From the NCBI GenBank assembly GCA_963930775.1, contig OZ005699.1:7833501-7897500 (forward strand): 64,000 nt of DNA, written 5' to 3'. The notes under the pieces were generated by a model. It was not told where the DNA came from, did not search any database, and worked only from the letters and a program-made list of their open reading frames with translations. Of this stretch, positions 53,101 to 63,504 are shown in pieces (the first letter of the stretch is position 1; the number at the start of each line of letters is the position of its first letter). The DNA is from Cliona cf. orientalis. Lineage: Eukaryota; Porifera; Demospongiae; Clionaida; Clionaidae. Position numbers and translations under genes: made by a program.

Positions 53101-53948
53101 TCGTGCTACTTTCATATTCGAAGATGCTTCGGGCTGCAATCGCAACAGCCCACATGAAGTTTATTTACCACATACCAGTAGATGGTTCATACAATCATCG
53201 TCATTTATGCTGGATTTTTGACTGCAATATCCCTGGCTTTAGAGGTAAACATGTACCCCTATTCATTGCTGGCCTAATTGTTTCTCTGGTGCTACTACCC
53301 TTCACATTTGTACTACTATTTATCAGACATCTCAATAAGATCTCAGATTGGCCGTTCTTTTGTTGGGTGTGGAGACTAAAACCACTTTTTGATGCCTACA
53401 CTGGTCCATTCACGAATGAAGCGAGATGCTGGACTGGAGTACTGTGCTTTGTAAGGCTAGTCTTGTTTATCACTTCAACCGTAAGTTCAAGCGGACTTGT
53501 TAATCTTACAGTTGGGTTGTCAAACATTGCCACTATTTGTCTCTTGTTTTTCGGATGGCTCACCCGTACACGCATCTACAAGAAGAAATGGCTCCACATT
53601 CTGGAGAGCTCCTTTATGCTTAATCTTGGAGCTTTGAGCATGGGAACACTCTTTTTGCGTTATGGTGGCTATATTAAGTCGTGCAATGCACTGACTCATC
53701 TCCTGGTTGGCATGGCATTTATCATGTTCTTAGGGATTATTGGGTATCATATCCGCACACAATTGAATGATAATGTTACCAAGTTTTTTCAGTGCTCAAA
53801 ATTTGTCAAAAGAATGATAGCGAGGATCTGCCGTTCTAAGGCGGAGAATACTGTATGTGATGAGAGTGCAACCAGTGATGAAGGCATTGATGAACTTTTT
53901 CAAAACATTGATTCAGAAAGGAGGCACCTTTTGCCAAAGGTATCTTAA
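50118..53948 (+). CDS. Large beta-helix / multi-TM receptor-like protein (receptor 3), 1,276 aa
   Basis: Intronless. Signal peptide MALTSTFILLLLAEVSHFP, unlike those of receptors 1 and 2. The ectodomain follows the same plan but is clearly diverged (FLFLPGYHEHRRKVIVNGIN, LLAIGSILVFTGKINIHHNN), with extra residues in several loops. From about residue 835 (GKCQEDHSVVLGSSQCRNDC) onward, the membrane region and tail are almost identical to receptors 1 and 2, even at DNA level. The tail has a small SE insertion (IDSERRHLLPKVS) and keeps the ERRHLL motif. The abrupt change in similarity points to gene conversion of the 3' third. Role unknown; a receptor or sensor by architecture. Confidence 0.92.
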   Translation: MALTSTFILLLLAEVSHFPKSCEFEAVYCVVSMRNDSRQCDSTVQCKTAKECDTLDYFTQNASRYLQPHSRFLFLPGYHEHRRKVIVNGINDMKFSGLTEDSRQSVIDCTVKNVGFLFHNFSRIVFENLTITNCGQIFVPHYSENSDKKITRSAALAFDIGATLTLNNLNVTNPQSQGFYINQVEREISILYSMFQHASSRGQKGEKIVAGNSIFSADCSLPMPMAYIYKSHFINNSNIDDSYLPTVSNGQRKCSRFASGLLIVLKCTNFAVTLDEVTFDGNKGCEGGNLIIIFFNISKPFTASLAISNSLFQNGYAAFGGGILVSLVEAVNFKNLTGFQLKQCGYNETELRDILKITNTSFINNTAHGFGGGISLRLKNSLTSCADSLKISINNCTFRGNSISQSGYGGVAVHIVNYLTFQYIRQLLPQFELSITDSIFYENRAVNKYTGSGSGVISVKDGNHVNISNVEIYDNTDCSGLLAIGSILVFTGKINIHHNNASSGGGILLCSNAIMYLQPYAQLIITNNRAYHTGGGICVEERCLVSLPECFYQLGFDATIELSLISSINITLADNAAEYAGHQLFGGSVDYCYLIDPPYHNRTTNSSKEVYDEVFHISPNVSSAVTSPERQVCMCRETSVDCSLSRNLTMPPVYPGEMFQIQAVLVGQLNGILPGTVLAKLIDETDDQCLNHTNYAQNINSLYCSNLSYTIMTTKLSNEATLKLEAEFDGDASFADRLDLFTPLFLTVPFKSCPVGFSLSNRGKCECLPILLPSVHCEIQSNSLSLTKDNWIGYDQSSNRILYSYGYSLDYCYPNATVVNINDSHSQNAQCRHKRRGILCGKCQEDHSVVLGSSQCRNDCKQYHLLLIPVFGLAGLILVVILIVLNMTVTVGTLNGLIFYANLVQLSNTQYFQDESKIPSSITSVLKVFIAWLNLDLGIETCLYKGMDDYTKAWLQFIFPLYIWLILALIVYLSRRYSFASTLIGNNGVKVLATLVLLSYSKMLRAAIATAHMKFIYHIPVDGSYNHRHLCWIFDCNIPGFRGKHVPLFIAGLIVSLVLLPFTFVLLFIRHLNKISDWPFFCWVWRLKPLFDAYTGPFTNEARCWTGVLCFVRLVLFITSTVSSSGLVNLTVGLSNIATICLLFFGWLTRTRIYKKKWLHILESSFMLNLGALSMGTLFLRYGGYIKSCNALTHLLVGMAFIMFLGIIGYHIRTQLNDNVTKFFQCSKFVKRMIARICRSKAENTVCDESATSDEGIDELFQNIDSERRHLLPKVS

Positions 53949-54064
53949 CTGTAGCTATAATATACACCGCCGTGCCTCAATGAATAGTCTAGCTAGCTGG
54001 ATAAAAATATAGTTGCATGATAATCATTATTATACTGTCGATGACATAATATAATTTTTGTTAC

Positions 54065-54185
54065 TACATGCATATCATCAGTTATTTGAACCATAAATCT
54101 GCTGCAACATAATATGTACATTCACGTGCACCTTACTATCCCAGAGTAGGTCTGTACAGTGGCTGCATTGCTAGTGATATTGTCT
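54065..54185 (-). pseudogene. Cys-rich gene relic downstream of receptor 3
   Basis: ATCATCAGTTATTTGAACCA, then CTGCTGCAACA and CTATCCCAGAGTAGGTCTGT align in order with the 3' end of the family (compare 43442-43560). Heavily eroded. It shows that each of the three receptor genes is followed by a convergent Cys-rich gene or its remains. Confidence 0.6.
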
Positions 54186-55600
54186 GGGCTGATAGAAAGC
54201 CTGATCATGCAGTTTCCAGAAACCCCCTCAAGCTTGAGCCACCACTGTATGATTGATCATCATCCCCTAATTCTCCCTCACCCCAAAACATATGTCGACT
54301 TCCTTTAATGTCAGACACAAACCCTATAAGACCCTACACTTGTTTGGTAATCCAAGCAAGCACAGTCTTTGTACTAGCTACATAGCTTGCTTTGTTTACA
54401 AGCTCTGGATAGCTTTAAAAATCCCCTAACTGGCTACAATTGAGTTAACCACTCCAAACAAACTTTCTAGTGGTCAGTAATCTGTGGAGTGTGCCCCCTT
54501 CCTCCCTTCATAAGGCCTCATGCCTCTGTAATTCATTTTACATTGTGTTGCTAGACCCTCTATGTAGCTCAGCTACTGTGCATACATCCTGCTATTGTAA
54601 GGTAGTCTACTTAGTGATATCATAATTACTGGTAATAGTATTATGTCAATATCACCATCAGTGGCTTCCTGGCGTCAGAACTCTCTATAGAGTTGAGGCA
54701 TTGTGGGCAGGTAGAGGTTTACCATTATAGGTGTGGGCTTTAACCACTGTCTGTATTATTATGCACATGTATATCTGACTTTCAGTGGCCATCGTTAGAG
54801 GTGAACCATCTTAGGTCTTCACCATAAAGTATCGAGCAATCAGCCTACCACTAATCCCTTTTGCTGGAGATTCAAACCAGTTTGACTCGTATACATGGCA
54901 ACAGTTGCAAGGCTGCCTCTTCACATGTACACACATGTGCATGAGCAGAGTATATATACACTTGAAGAAGCTATACAAGAGGTTGCTAATTGTTCGGTCA
55001 AAACAACAGTTGGAGCTTGGGTTGTAATTGTGACCAAAGCGGCAGATTTTGGAACCAGTGGATGGCATTAATTTCATTACCTCTACCATTGGGTTTACGA
55101 CTATGGTAGATCTTTCCACTAGATAAGATGGCTAGGTCACTATTGCGGAAAAGTAGAACATCTGCAGCTGTCACCAATACAATATTGGTTGAGGTCTTAA
55201 ATTCATATAAGTTGCTATAGCAACTCTACATCGAAATTGACGCATACACCAGACTGAGTCCTATGACAGATTATAACAGCATGCATAGTAACATAGTGAA
55301 GAGTCAATTTAGCTTCTATATGAATACTGAAGGATGTTATTGTGTATTCAGCAGCTGTCATTTAATCAACAAAGAGCTGGCTGTCTAAATTGTAAACATG
55401 TATACTTAATCACGCGTGCATGCATATAGGCAAAGTTTATCATGCTGCCCTACTTGGCCATGGTAACATTAAAGCTATAACTGATTATCAATTAACTGAT
55501 CTTAAAGCCCATAAATTAAATAGTAAGGAATCACTTCATCATTTAATTATTAATCTTAAACTGATGCACTACTATAATATTATTATAAGCCTTCTTTGCC
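54186..55600. other. Intergenic, no firm gene
   Basis: The longest frame (54811-55119, minus, 102 codons) shows no recognisable domain and I leave it uncalled. Remaining sequence is ordinary AT-rich DNA. Confidence 0.5.
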
Positions 55601-55602
55601 TA

Positions 55603-55790
55603 TCAGATAGCTCGGTGCAGTGGACTCTGACTGAAGCAGTGGACTGCTGATTGTACCGTAGTGACCGAGTTGATGTCGGGTTCATGCAGTCCAATCAGGT
55701 CCGAATCACAGTTCATTTCCAACCAACTGAAGCACTAATCATGAATAAAGGGAACCTTGCTGCAGCTGGCCGGAGGCAAAAATACTAGTC
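55603..55790 (+). mobile_element. tRNA-derived SINE-like repeat
   Basis: TAGCTCGGTGCAGTGGACTC resembles an RNA polymerase III A box (TRGYNNANNNGG). About 60 bp further, GTCGGGTTCATGCAGTCCAA resembles a B box (GGTTCGANNCC). The body ends near ATCATGAATAAAGGGAACC. No poly(A) tail or clear target duplication is seen. It could also be a decayed tRNA pseudogene. Confidence 0.45.
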
Positions 55791-56025
55791 TCACTGTATG
55801 GATGCGATTCATTGTGTGTACCTAGGCCAAGGTCTATGTGTGTGCGCATGTGCAGATGAAAGTGAAATTAATAATTAACAGTGCCTTGGTACTGGTGCCA
55901 AATGAATGGATGATGCAGGAGCCAGGTCTTGATCCAATTTAGTGATGAATGTTTACTATGGTTCTTGTAATATTGAAACTTAGTACTTACGTACGGAATT
56001 GTATACGTCGTGTACCTTGTACCTG

Positions 56026-56177
56026 TTTACCCACGTGTAGTAACCGTGCTGAGACCGTGCGCGCTTCATGCTGAGTGTCATGTTGCGCGCGCGAATGGCA
56101 CGATCTTCCATGCCAACAAACACACATGCACACACTCGGAATATGAACGAAACACAGTGAACTAGTTTCTCTACCAT
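56026..56177 (-). CDS. Possible first coding exon of an unknown minus-strand gene
   Basis: ATG at 56177 opens MVEKLVHCVSFIFRVCACVF then MEDRAIRARNMTLSMKRARS and HGYYTWVNR, followed by an AACAG|GTAC donor at 56026-56025. The stretch is richer in CG than its surroundings, and basic in its second half. No domain is recognised and no downstream exon was found, so this is tentative. Confidence 0.25.
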
Positions 56178-56199
56178 AGATTCTATAGTAGTGTCTCTA

Positions 56200-57769
56200 G
56201 ACTAGTCTAACGCCAATTCTCGCCCGGAGTTGAAGGGTCAGCCGATCGTCCTATGGTCCGATCGCCGATGTAGCGCACTTGACAGAGTAGTACAGGTCTG
56301 TAGCTGTCTACCAACAGCTGTTTCATATTTGGACTATTTCGATCCACCAAAAGAAGAATGATCTTTCGCTGATCGCCAGACAAGGTGAGTCCGCGCATGG
56401 CTGTATCGTGTAGTATGTCAGACTCACTGCATGATGTGCGTATAAAGCTAATACGTGTGTATGCTATATACCGTACAATAACCAGATTTCATAATTACCG
56501 TATTGCATACTGGCGGCATGGGGTTTATCTGTCGAAGTTCGTGCAATCTGTGTGGTATAAAATTAATGTTTAGGGAATTACATGAAACATATTATCTTAT
56601 GTAAATTATGAAGCTGGTCAAATCGTCACAGTCAGGTGATAGTCATCATTATTAATTACAGCATCGTTATAGAGAGTTATGTCTCTATATTAAGATCAGG
56701 AGAGCATTTCCCTCTGGAGAACCTTAATTGGTTTTCATCGGCAGACGTGACCATGACTCATGATCACCCCAATACCTATACTGAACACTAGCCTAGATCC
56801 TATATTAAAACGTAAACGTATATAGCTACGATGTGACTATATATTGGTATGGACACTCCCACCCCACTCCCCCTTGTGACCCCAGACACTCCCCTAGTAT
56901 TGCCTTTCCCTTGAACCCTAAACATTAACAGTACAGCTACAAGTTGTGTGCAATCCAGCATTTAATTTGGACAGTACATTAGCATGGTCTGCCAATCACC
57001 TCTAATGTCCAAATTATTCGCTTGGCCGGCCATTTGGCCACATGCAGGCTCCAAGCTATGGATCAATAGGTCGTTAGGTGCTTGCTTGTCAGTGTATATA
57101 AGAATTGTGTCTAGCAACAAACTACCATGTTGGGTTGTATAGCTACAAGTGAATCCCAGTTTGACTGGTCATGAGACTGGAATATAATTCTGGCTTGCCT
57201 GGTATGGAATCTAATCTTTGTTTATTATGGCAGTGATTTGGGTGGACTTGATGAAGAACATGGCTTGAGTTTCATAACACACAGTGTGTGGGAGGTTTCA
57301 GTTTTGGCAAGGCCAATTGGCTGAATTATGATACTCTATAGTTCATGAATGTGTATAGCCATAGCCTAGGCTACATGATGTCGTAAATGGTTGTACGGGT
57401 TAGTCCAGCTACGATGACTTGATTGTTTAGTTGATCACATGGGAAATAGGAAACAGGGCTATTCCTGTCAGTGCCAGACGTGAAGCCAAATTCATCAAGG
57501 ATATCCTTAAACATACATTGTCCGATCTTAGTGAGAAATCCATATTTCCCGCTTACCATACATGTAACTTGGGGGGTGTGTTATGGGCGCTGTCAGTACA
57601 CGTGACCATCCTAATTAGCAGGAAGTAAACATTGCTGAACTGGACTGACGGGTTCTGCAGTTCTATGTGTGCGCTTCCAGTATAAAATTGTGATGTTCGA
57701 CGTGCCAAAAGTTTGGATAGTAAAGTAAGAACTAAGGTGTTTAATTTAAGAGTAGACGTTGTTTTGTAG
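56200..57769. other. Possible promoter and untranslated exon region, otherwise no gene
   Basis: A CG-richer island at about 56040-56400 ends in a good plus-strand donor (ACAAG|GTGAGT at 56384-56385). It may be a 5' untranslated exon of the plus-strand gene(s) at 57770-59155. The rest is AT-rich with no recognisable coding sequence. Confidence 0.35.
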
Positions 57770-58051
57770 CCGTTTAAAGGAACTGTACGCTCCAAGAAGT
57801 TTAAAGCCACAGAGAAATCGTCAAAACGAGCGAACCAACCGAAAAGACAAGAAGCGCCAAAGATTTCAAGTGCAGCTGTTGCTACAGCCGCTATTTTGAG
57901 CGAAGTCCTCCTGCCTTTAGTGAACGATTCAAATTCTGCTGACTCGAGCAAGCACTCAACTTTGTACTGTGCCGTGCCGCCAGAACAATCATTGTTTGGT
58001 GATATCAGCAAATTTTCAAAAAGCTTCGCGCTATTCCACCAAGGTAACTAA
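57770..58051 (+). CDS. Possible terminal coding exon of an unknown gene
   Basis: After a good acceptor (TTGTTTTGTAG) the plus strand is open for 93 codons: PFKGTVRSKKFKATEKSSKR, then KRQEAPKISSAAVATAAILS, SLFGDISKFSKSFALFHQGN and TAA. It has no Met, so a start must lie in an upstream exon that I could not find. The composition (Lys/Ser-rich then Ala/Leu-rich) looks protein-like and is more plausible than the opposite-strand frame here. A donor (CAAG|GTAACT) overlaps its stop, so it could instead splice into the next gene. It ends only 30 bp before the ATG at 58082. Confidence 0.35.
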   Translation, partial: PFKGTVRSKKFKATEKSSKRANQPKRQEAPKISSAAVATAAILSEVLLPLVNDSNSADSSKHSTLYCAVPPEQSLFGDISKFSKSFALFHQGN

Positions 58052-58081
58052 GCCGGGTTCTTTGCACCTACCTAGAAAACG

Positions 58082-59155
58082 ATGAGTTACTCGGGTCCCA
58101 ACGTGCCCGCTTCGGCCGTCAACCCAATGATCGAGTCACCGTATATTCCTTCGACAGAGTCCACGGTGAGCGGTCGCTCGTCTAGTCCAGAGCACCCCGG
58201 GGAGAGAGTAGCCGATAGCTCAATGCCCCAGCACACTTCGCTGGCTATGCAGTACGTGAACCACGCTAACGTATCTTCGACGGGCTACGCGTACACTGAA
58301 CATCGGCTTCACGGAGTCACCGATGTGGACGTTGACGAAAAGCCGCACCTCGTCTACGAGACTATGACGGATTTACAGACGGCCCGACAGCGCATGGGGC
58401 CGGGGATGAATGGAGGTCCTCCAGGGTTCGCCTCCAACCACGTAGATGGCCACGGCCATAACTACGCAGGAATACCCAATAATTCGGTGAAGCAACGCAA
58501 TTCTACTTGTGCAATCTGTCTGATTAAAGTCATCTGGAACCTCTTCCTGTTTATCGTGGTGGTCGGGGCCTTCAGTCTTTCAGTTTACAATTTCCTCAAT
58601 AACAACAGTACCAGCACTACTGTGGTCACACCTTCAGCAGAACCGCCTTCAGAGAATTTTGTTGGTATTCAAGAAGGCGCTGGTGTCTCGTCCACCGAGT
58701 TGAATAACTCATTGGCGGATTTACGGGAAGAATTGGAAAGCCAATTTGAAAGGCGTTACAGAGAGCTAAACAACACAATATACGCGGTGGTGAATTCTGT
58801 GAGTCCCGTTAGTTCTAACAATGAATTGGACCTTACTACTGGATGCGTCCAAACTGAGGCCACATGTGTCATCAATCACCTTAATGTGGGTACTCCTCCA
58901 GCATCAGCACTATGTGAAACGGATACAAACGATGTAGATATGCCAGGCTTTAGGAATGTCAATATGTTCTGTAATATTGACAACAGTGCTGGAGAGACAA
59001 ACCCGGTTACTTCAACGCTGAACATCTTCAACGGTGAAGTATCTTGTCTTTGTAACCTTATAGCTCTCACAAGACCTACTGCCAGTCCTGAATGCAGACT
59101 GACCATTCAGAGATGCCCCGATAGGATCAGCCTCAACACAACAAACATGCGGTAA
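58082..59155 (+). CDS. Intronless type II membrane protein with Cys-rich ectodomain, 357 aa
   Basis: There is no signal peptide. Residues 1-140 are a Ser/Pro/Gly-rich cytosolic region (VNPMIESPYIPSTESTVS, PGMNGGPPGFASN). A single membrane span lies at about 144-171 (CLIKVIWNLFLFIVVVGAFS). Residues about 205-240 form a short coiled coil (LADLREELESQFERRYRELN), then an ectodomain from about residue 250 with about eight Cys (GCVQTEATCVINHLNVG, LNIFNGEVSCLCNLIALTRP, ECRLTIQRCPDRISLN). The layout (type II anchor, coiled-coil stalk, Cys-rich head) suggests a trimeric surface protein, but I recognise no named head domain. The ATG is preceded by AAACG, and codon use is more GC-rich than in the receptor cluster. 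Confidence 0.85.
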   Translation: MSYSGPNVPASAVNPMIESPYIPSTESTVSGRSSSPEHPGERVADSSMPQHTSLAMQYVNHANVSSTGYAYTEHRLHGVTDVDVDEKPHLVYETMTDLQTARQRMGPGMNGGPPGFASNHVDGHGHNYAGIPNNSVKQRNSTCAICLIKVIWNLFLFIVVVGAFSLSVYNFLNNNSTSTTVVTPSAEPPSENFVGIQEGAGVSSTELNNSLADLREELESQFERRYRELNNTIYAVVNSVSPVSSNNELDLTTGCVQTEATCVINHLNVGTPPASALCETDTNDVDMPGFRNVNMFCNIDNSAGETNPVTSTLNIFNGEVSCLCNLIALTRPTASPECRLTIQRCPDRISLNTTNMR

Positions 59156-61427
59156 TCGCAATGCCAATGCATAACCATTGATTTTCTCTGAATTGAAGTA
59201 CTTATCAGAGAGTGAGCACTTTTAACACTAATATGAAATGGCAATCCATATATCCAAATTATGTTGGATGATGCAGGTAATCATTAAAATACTTTTTTTT
59301 ATCAAGTATAATTATCTATCACTCTTACACTGGTCCTGATCATCAGTATTTATTTTTAATTAACCCTTCCTGTTCATCCATTCATTGACAAATCCTGACC
59401 AATCATTCCTGTTTTGTTAAAGCACCGTCCGTTTTTGTGACTCGTTACTTATTTGTTGCTTGTATTATAATGGGCGATATAGCGATATATGCACTTGGCT
59501 TTCATCTATGATTATGTGTCGGGTTCGGGTTTGTTGTGGGTTTATGCATCAATTGCATTCTAAAAATTCCTCACATGTAATCAATCAGTAACAATCTTCC
59601 CCACTCCAATATGGAATCTCGTTTAATTTTTATGTTGGACACAGTCCCTAATATGTCCTATCTTATATCGGAGCATTCATTCATTCATGTGTATAATTAA
59701 ATGTGTACCTGATATCCAACAATTTCACCATCATAATTATTTAATACTCCACTACACGTAATGTTTACCAATAGACTACGTACTTAATTTATACCGAGAG
59801 ACATCAATTTTTATATAGTATCAGTACAGTATATTTGACTTGTGACACAATAATTTATGACCGACTTATCAAGTGAATGCTCATTAATCATTTATTATGA
59901 TGGAATACATTAAATTTTGACAACACGTGCGTGAAGCGAAATGAATAGCTTCCATCAGTATTCAACCATTCGATTTTGGCTATTATTGCTCTATAGAATG
60001 TTGATTACTATCCCCAATCTGTGTTGGCCCCACTTATGTAAGAGTCATGTGCCTGTAAGTTGAAACCACACTCAATTAGCAGTGGATGTAAGTGACCACA
60101 TGCATAACTACAAGTACACTCTGAGGGCAATGGTTTCTTGAATGCTGGTACATCTCCATGAAAGCTACTTTCGAGTGTCCAGCTCTACATGTAGCATAGA
60201 CTATAGTAACTGGCGTTTTACAGCTATATTAATTGTTTGAGTACTGATTTTTACATCGAATTTAGACCATAATATGTGTGTGGCGTACATAAAAATCGAC
60301 AATGTATGTGTCGAATACGTATGTATGTGCTAGGGCTGTGTTTGGGTATTTGAGTAATTTGGCGTGTTGCGTATCTGCGTGGACGTTCTTCCTGTGGCCT
60401 GGAATTCTAGACAATAAACAGTACTCGAATTACGGCTGTGGTTTTGTGGGTAAAGTGGCTTCTATCATTTGTCGCCTCTAACAGACGGACAGTCTCCTTG
60501 TTTGGTGGTGTGCGTGTTAGATCAACGGGAAATTTGAAATTACATGTACTAGTATAATTATTATTATAGTATGGATTCTCACGTTATGAAGATCTAGATA
60601 TAATAGTGTGTATTTTTGTGTACGTATGTAAGTGCTCAAAAGAACGTTCGGAACTGTTTAAAATATTTATCAAGCAAGACACACACTACCCCTCAGAATT
60701 AGAATAGTGATACCTAATAATAAGGACACTATCTAAGTAGCTATTATCCGAGCTGCATACATAGCCTATGAAATGAGAATACCTCTTAAAATCGAGACAC
60801 TTGAAGGGTGTGAGATCGAGCAAGGGTATCTGTGGAGCTAGAAACCTATAGCTGGAATTAGTTAACGTTTCCTCTGCTGTTGTGTTGCATTGAAGCAATG
60901 GACACTGACTGACTCCGCTTGGCTTCTTATTAGTTGATTGTTTACTCTGCTTGGCCATTTGCGCTAGCTATGTGTATTTTTGTGTGCGTACAATGTGATT
61001 GTTTACTATGCTGTGCATACATGGTGCTATAGGAGCGATGTATGTCCGGTGGTGTTGCATCATAACCTTGGCATGAAGATTGGTCGTAGTGTGTATGTGT
61101 GTGTGTGTGTGTGTATGTGATATATAATAATGAATATGTGTAGGTAAAGAAATATGTGTAAGTATGTGCACGCATGCATGAATGTGTACTTAGTATCATA
61201 AAAATTGTGATTATTTTCGGTATGAGTGCGTGCTTGAGTCGTTAAGAAAAATTCTAGGGAGAAAATACATTTAAATAGTACATGTCCGTCACTTTGAGGT
61301 GTGCCCATAATTAACAGCTGTGAGTGATCGTTAATTTTCCTACTCTACCTCGTTTACCTCCCACACAAAATCCGATCTGATGTCAGTAGTTAAGTTAATT
61401 CAGTTTCATAAGTAAACCAAGGGGACG
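59156..61427. other. Intergenic region after the type II membrane protein gene
   Basis: Includes the likely long 3' untranslated region of 58082-59155; the first clear AATAAA is at about 60413. A GT run lies at about 61090-61114. One minus-strand frame (60686-60958, 90 codons) has no recognisable domain and is not called. Confidence 0.5.
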
Positions 61428-61775
<348 letters not shown>

Positions 61776-62190
61776 AGGATGAGGCTACAAATAAATAATA
61801 ATTATGACAAAGTATACTGAAAGCTGTGCAATTGAAAGTGCATGGACTTGTATTCAGCAGTTTTAGTATGAAGCTATGGCTTATAGACCCCAATTTGAAA
61901 TGGGAATTTAAGAGGGGATGTAACTGCCATACTTATCCTAGCAAAATTCGAATTAGTGAAAGAGAGAGAGGGTCTGGGGACGAGGCTAGCTTACCTGTAT
62001 GTATGTAAACAGGACTGACACTAGTTCGATTTGGTCACGGGGAAATATTATCGTATTTGTGTGAATGTGTGTGCAATTAAGCCAAGCATGTCAAAAGGAC
62101 AGCTACCTTACATACCTCAGTTCCTGCATGGAACTGAACTATGATAAGAGCAGTTAGCTTAGGAATACCGTGGTATGAATTTGACTCATG

Positions 62191-62192
<2 letters not shown>

Positions 62193-62248
<56 letters not shown>
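62193..62248. repeat. GT microsatellite, about 56 bp
   Basis: Uninterrupted alternating GT, a potential Z-DNA former. Confidence 0.95.
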
Positions 62249-62249
<1 letters not shown>

Positions 62250-63390
62250 ATGAGAATGTATATAATTATATTATTAGTATACGTACATGTGTGCATGTAT
62301 GTAATTATTAATTAGTAAGTACGTTTAGACGCTCCAGCATGTGCTAATTATATGTGCGTCACTGATGAGGAAACGAGCGCGTGACACATGTGCATGGGTG
62401 GTCAAGTCTACGTCTCAATAATTTATTCAACATATTCCTCTACGGTACATAGCTAAGATGATCGAGGCCAGACTTTTGTCTACTGCCGCCTGCAACAGCG
62501 CATAGCTATGTCCTTTGAGATGTCTATATTATATAGCTACCCGCCCTCTAGATCTGTGTTGGATCATAGGAGTTAGTATCATGTGGATATATCGGCGTTA
62601 CACAGTTAATATTGTGTCAATCCACTCCTGTGAATATAGAGTTGTAGTTTATTAATTTCAAATATTAAAGCAATGTTGGCTACTTATTAATATGATCATA
62701 GTGAAGTAAAGTACACATATACACTACTTAAGCTACATTGTGTGTACACATCGCTGGCGTAAATATGCACCGTATTACACCATTACAGTAATGAACAAAT
62801 AATCGCTGCTTCTAAGTTGATTTTTTGACAAGTATACATGCACATGTACATGTGTTGCATTTGACGGCATTTAAGTTGTTTACACTGTAATAATATAGCT
62901 TCACACAAAGAGGAAGGCTAGCTTACAAGTGCCGGTACCTTACAGTCCCATTAAACCAGAATACCCCGCAATTCCCGGAGACTAATTGGTCACTGCATTG
63001 ACGGGTTTTTCAAGAAACACTCGTAGACTACACACATTCTTGACTTCTTCGCATTCTTCAACTAATTTTTGGGTGTAGGTTTACTCTATGGTTAGTGGTT
63101 AGATGGCTTTTGAGGTACGTATCTAGCTGCCATGAACGCACGTAGGAGCTCTTAGGTCATGTTACTGACTAATAGCCCTGAAAGGTGATCTATGGACTAT
63201 TGCGGTTTAGAATTGAGTTGTAACACATGCTCACACGTACACATACTTGCATGCGCATGTCCATGACATTAGCTGTAAATATTCATGGACATGTAGTACA
63301 TGTATGTTTAGAATCTTAACTTGTACTTCCATACATGGTCATGTAAACAAACCACTTAATGATAATATGATGGAGGGGGAGGAAGAGAAG

Positions 63391-63504
<114 letters not shown>

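Noticed and set aside
54811-55119. A 102-codon minus-strand frame with many Cys (PCNCCHVYESNW)
   Set aside because: The Cys spacing does not match the local Cys-rich family, and there is no signal peptide or other support.
57553-58011. A 152-codon minus-strand frame
   Set aside because: It overlaps a plus-strand frame that has a better splice acceptor and a more protein-like composition; no recognisable domain.
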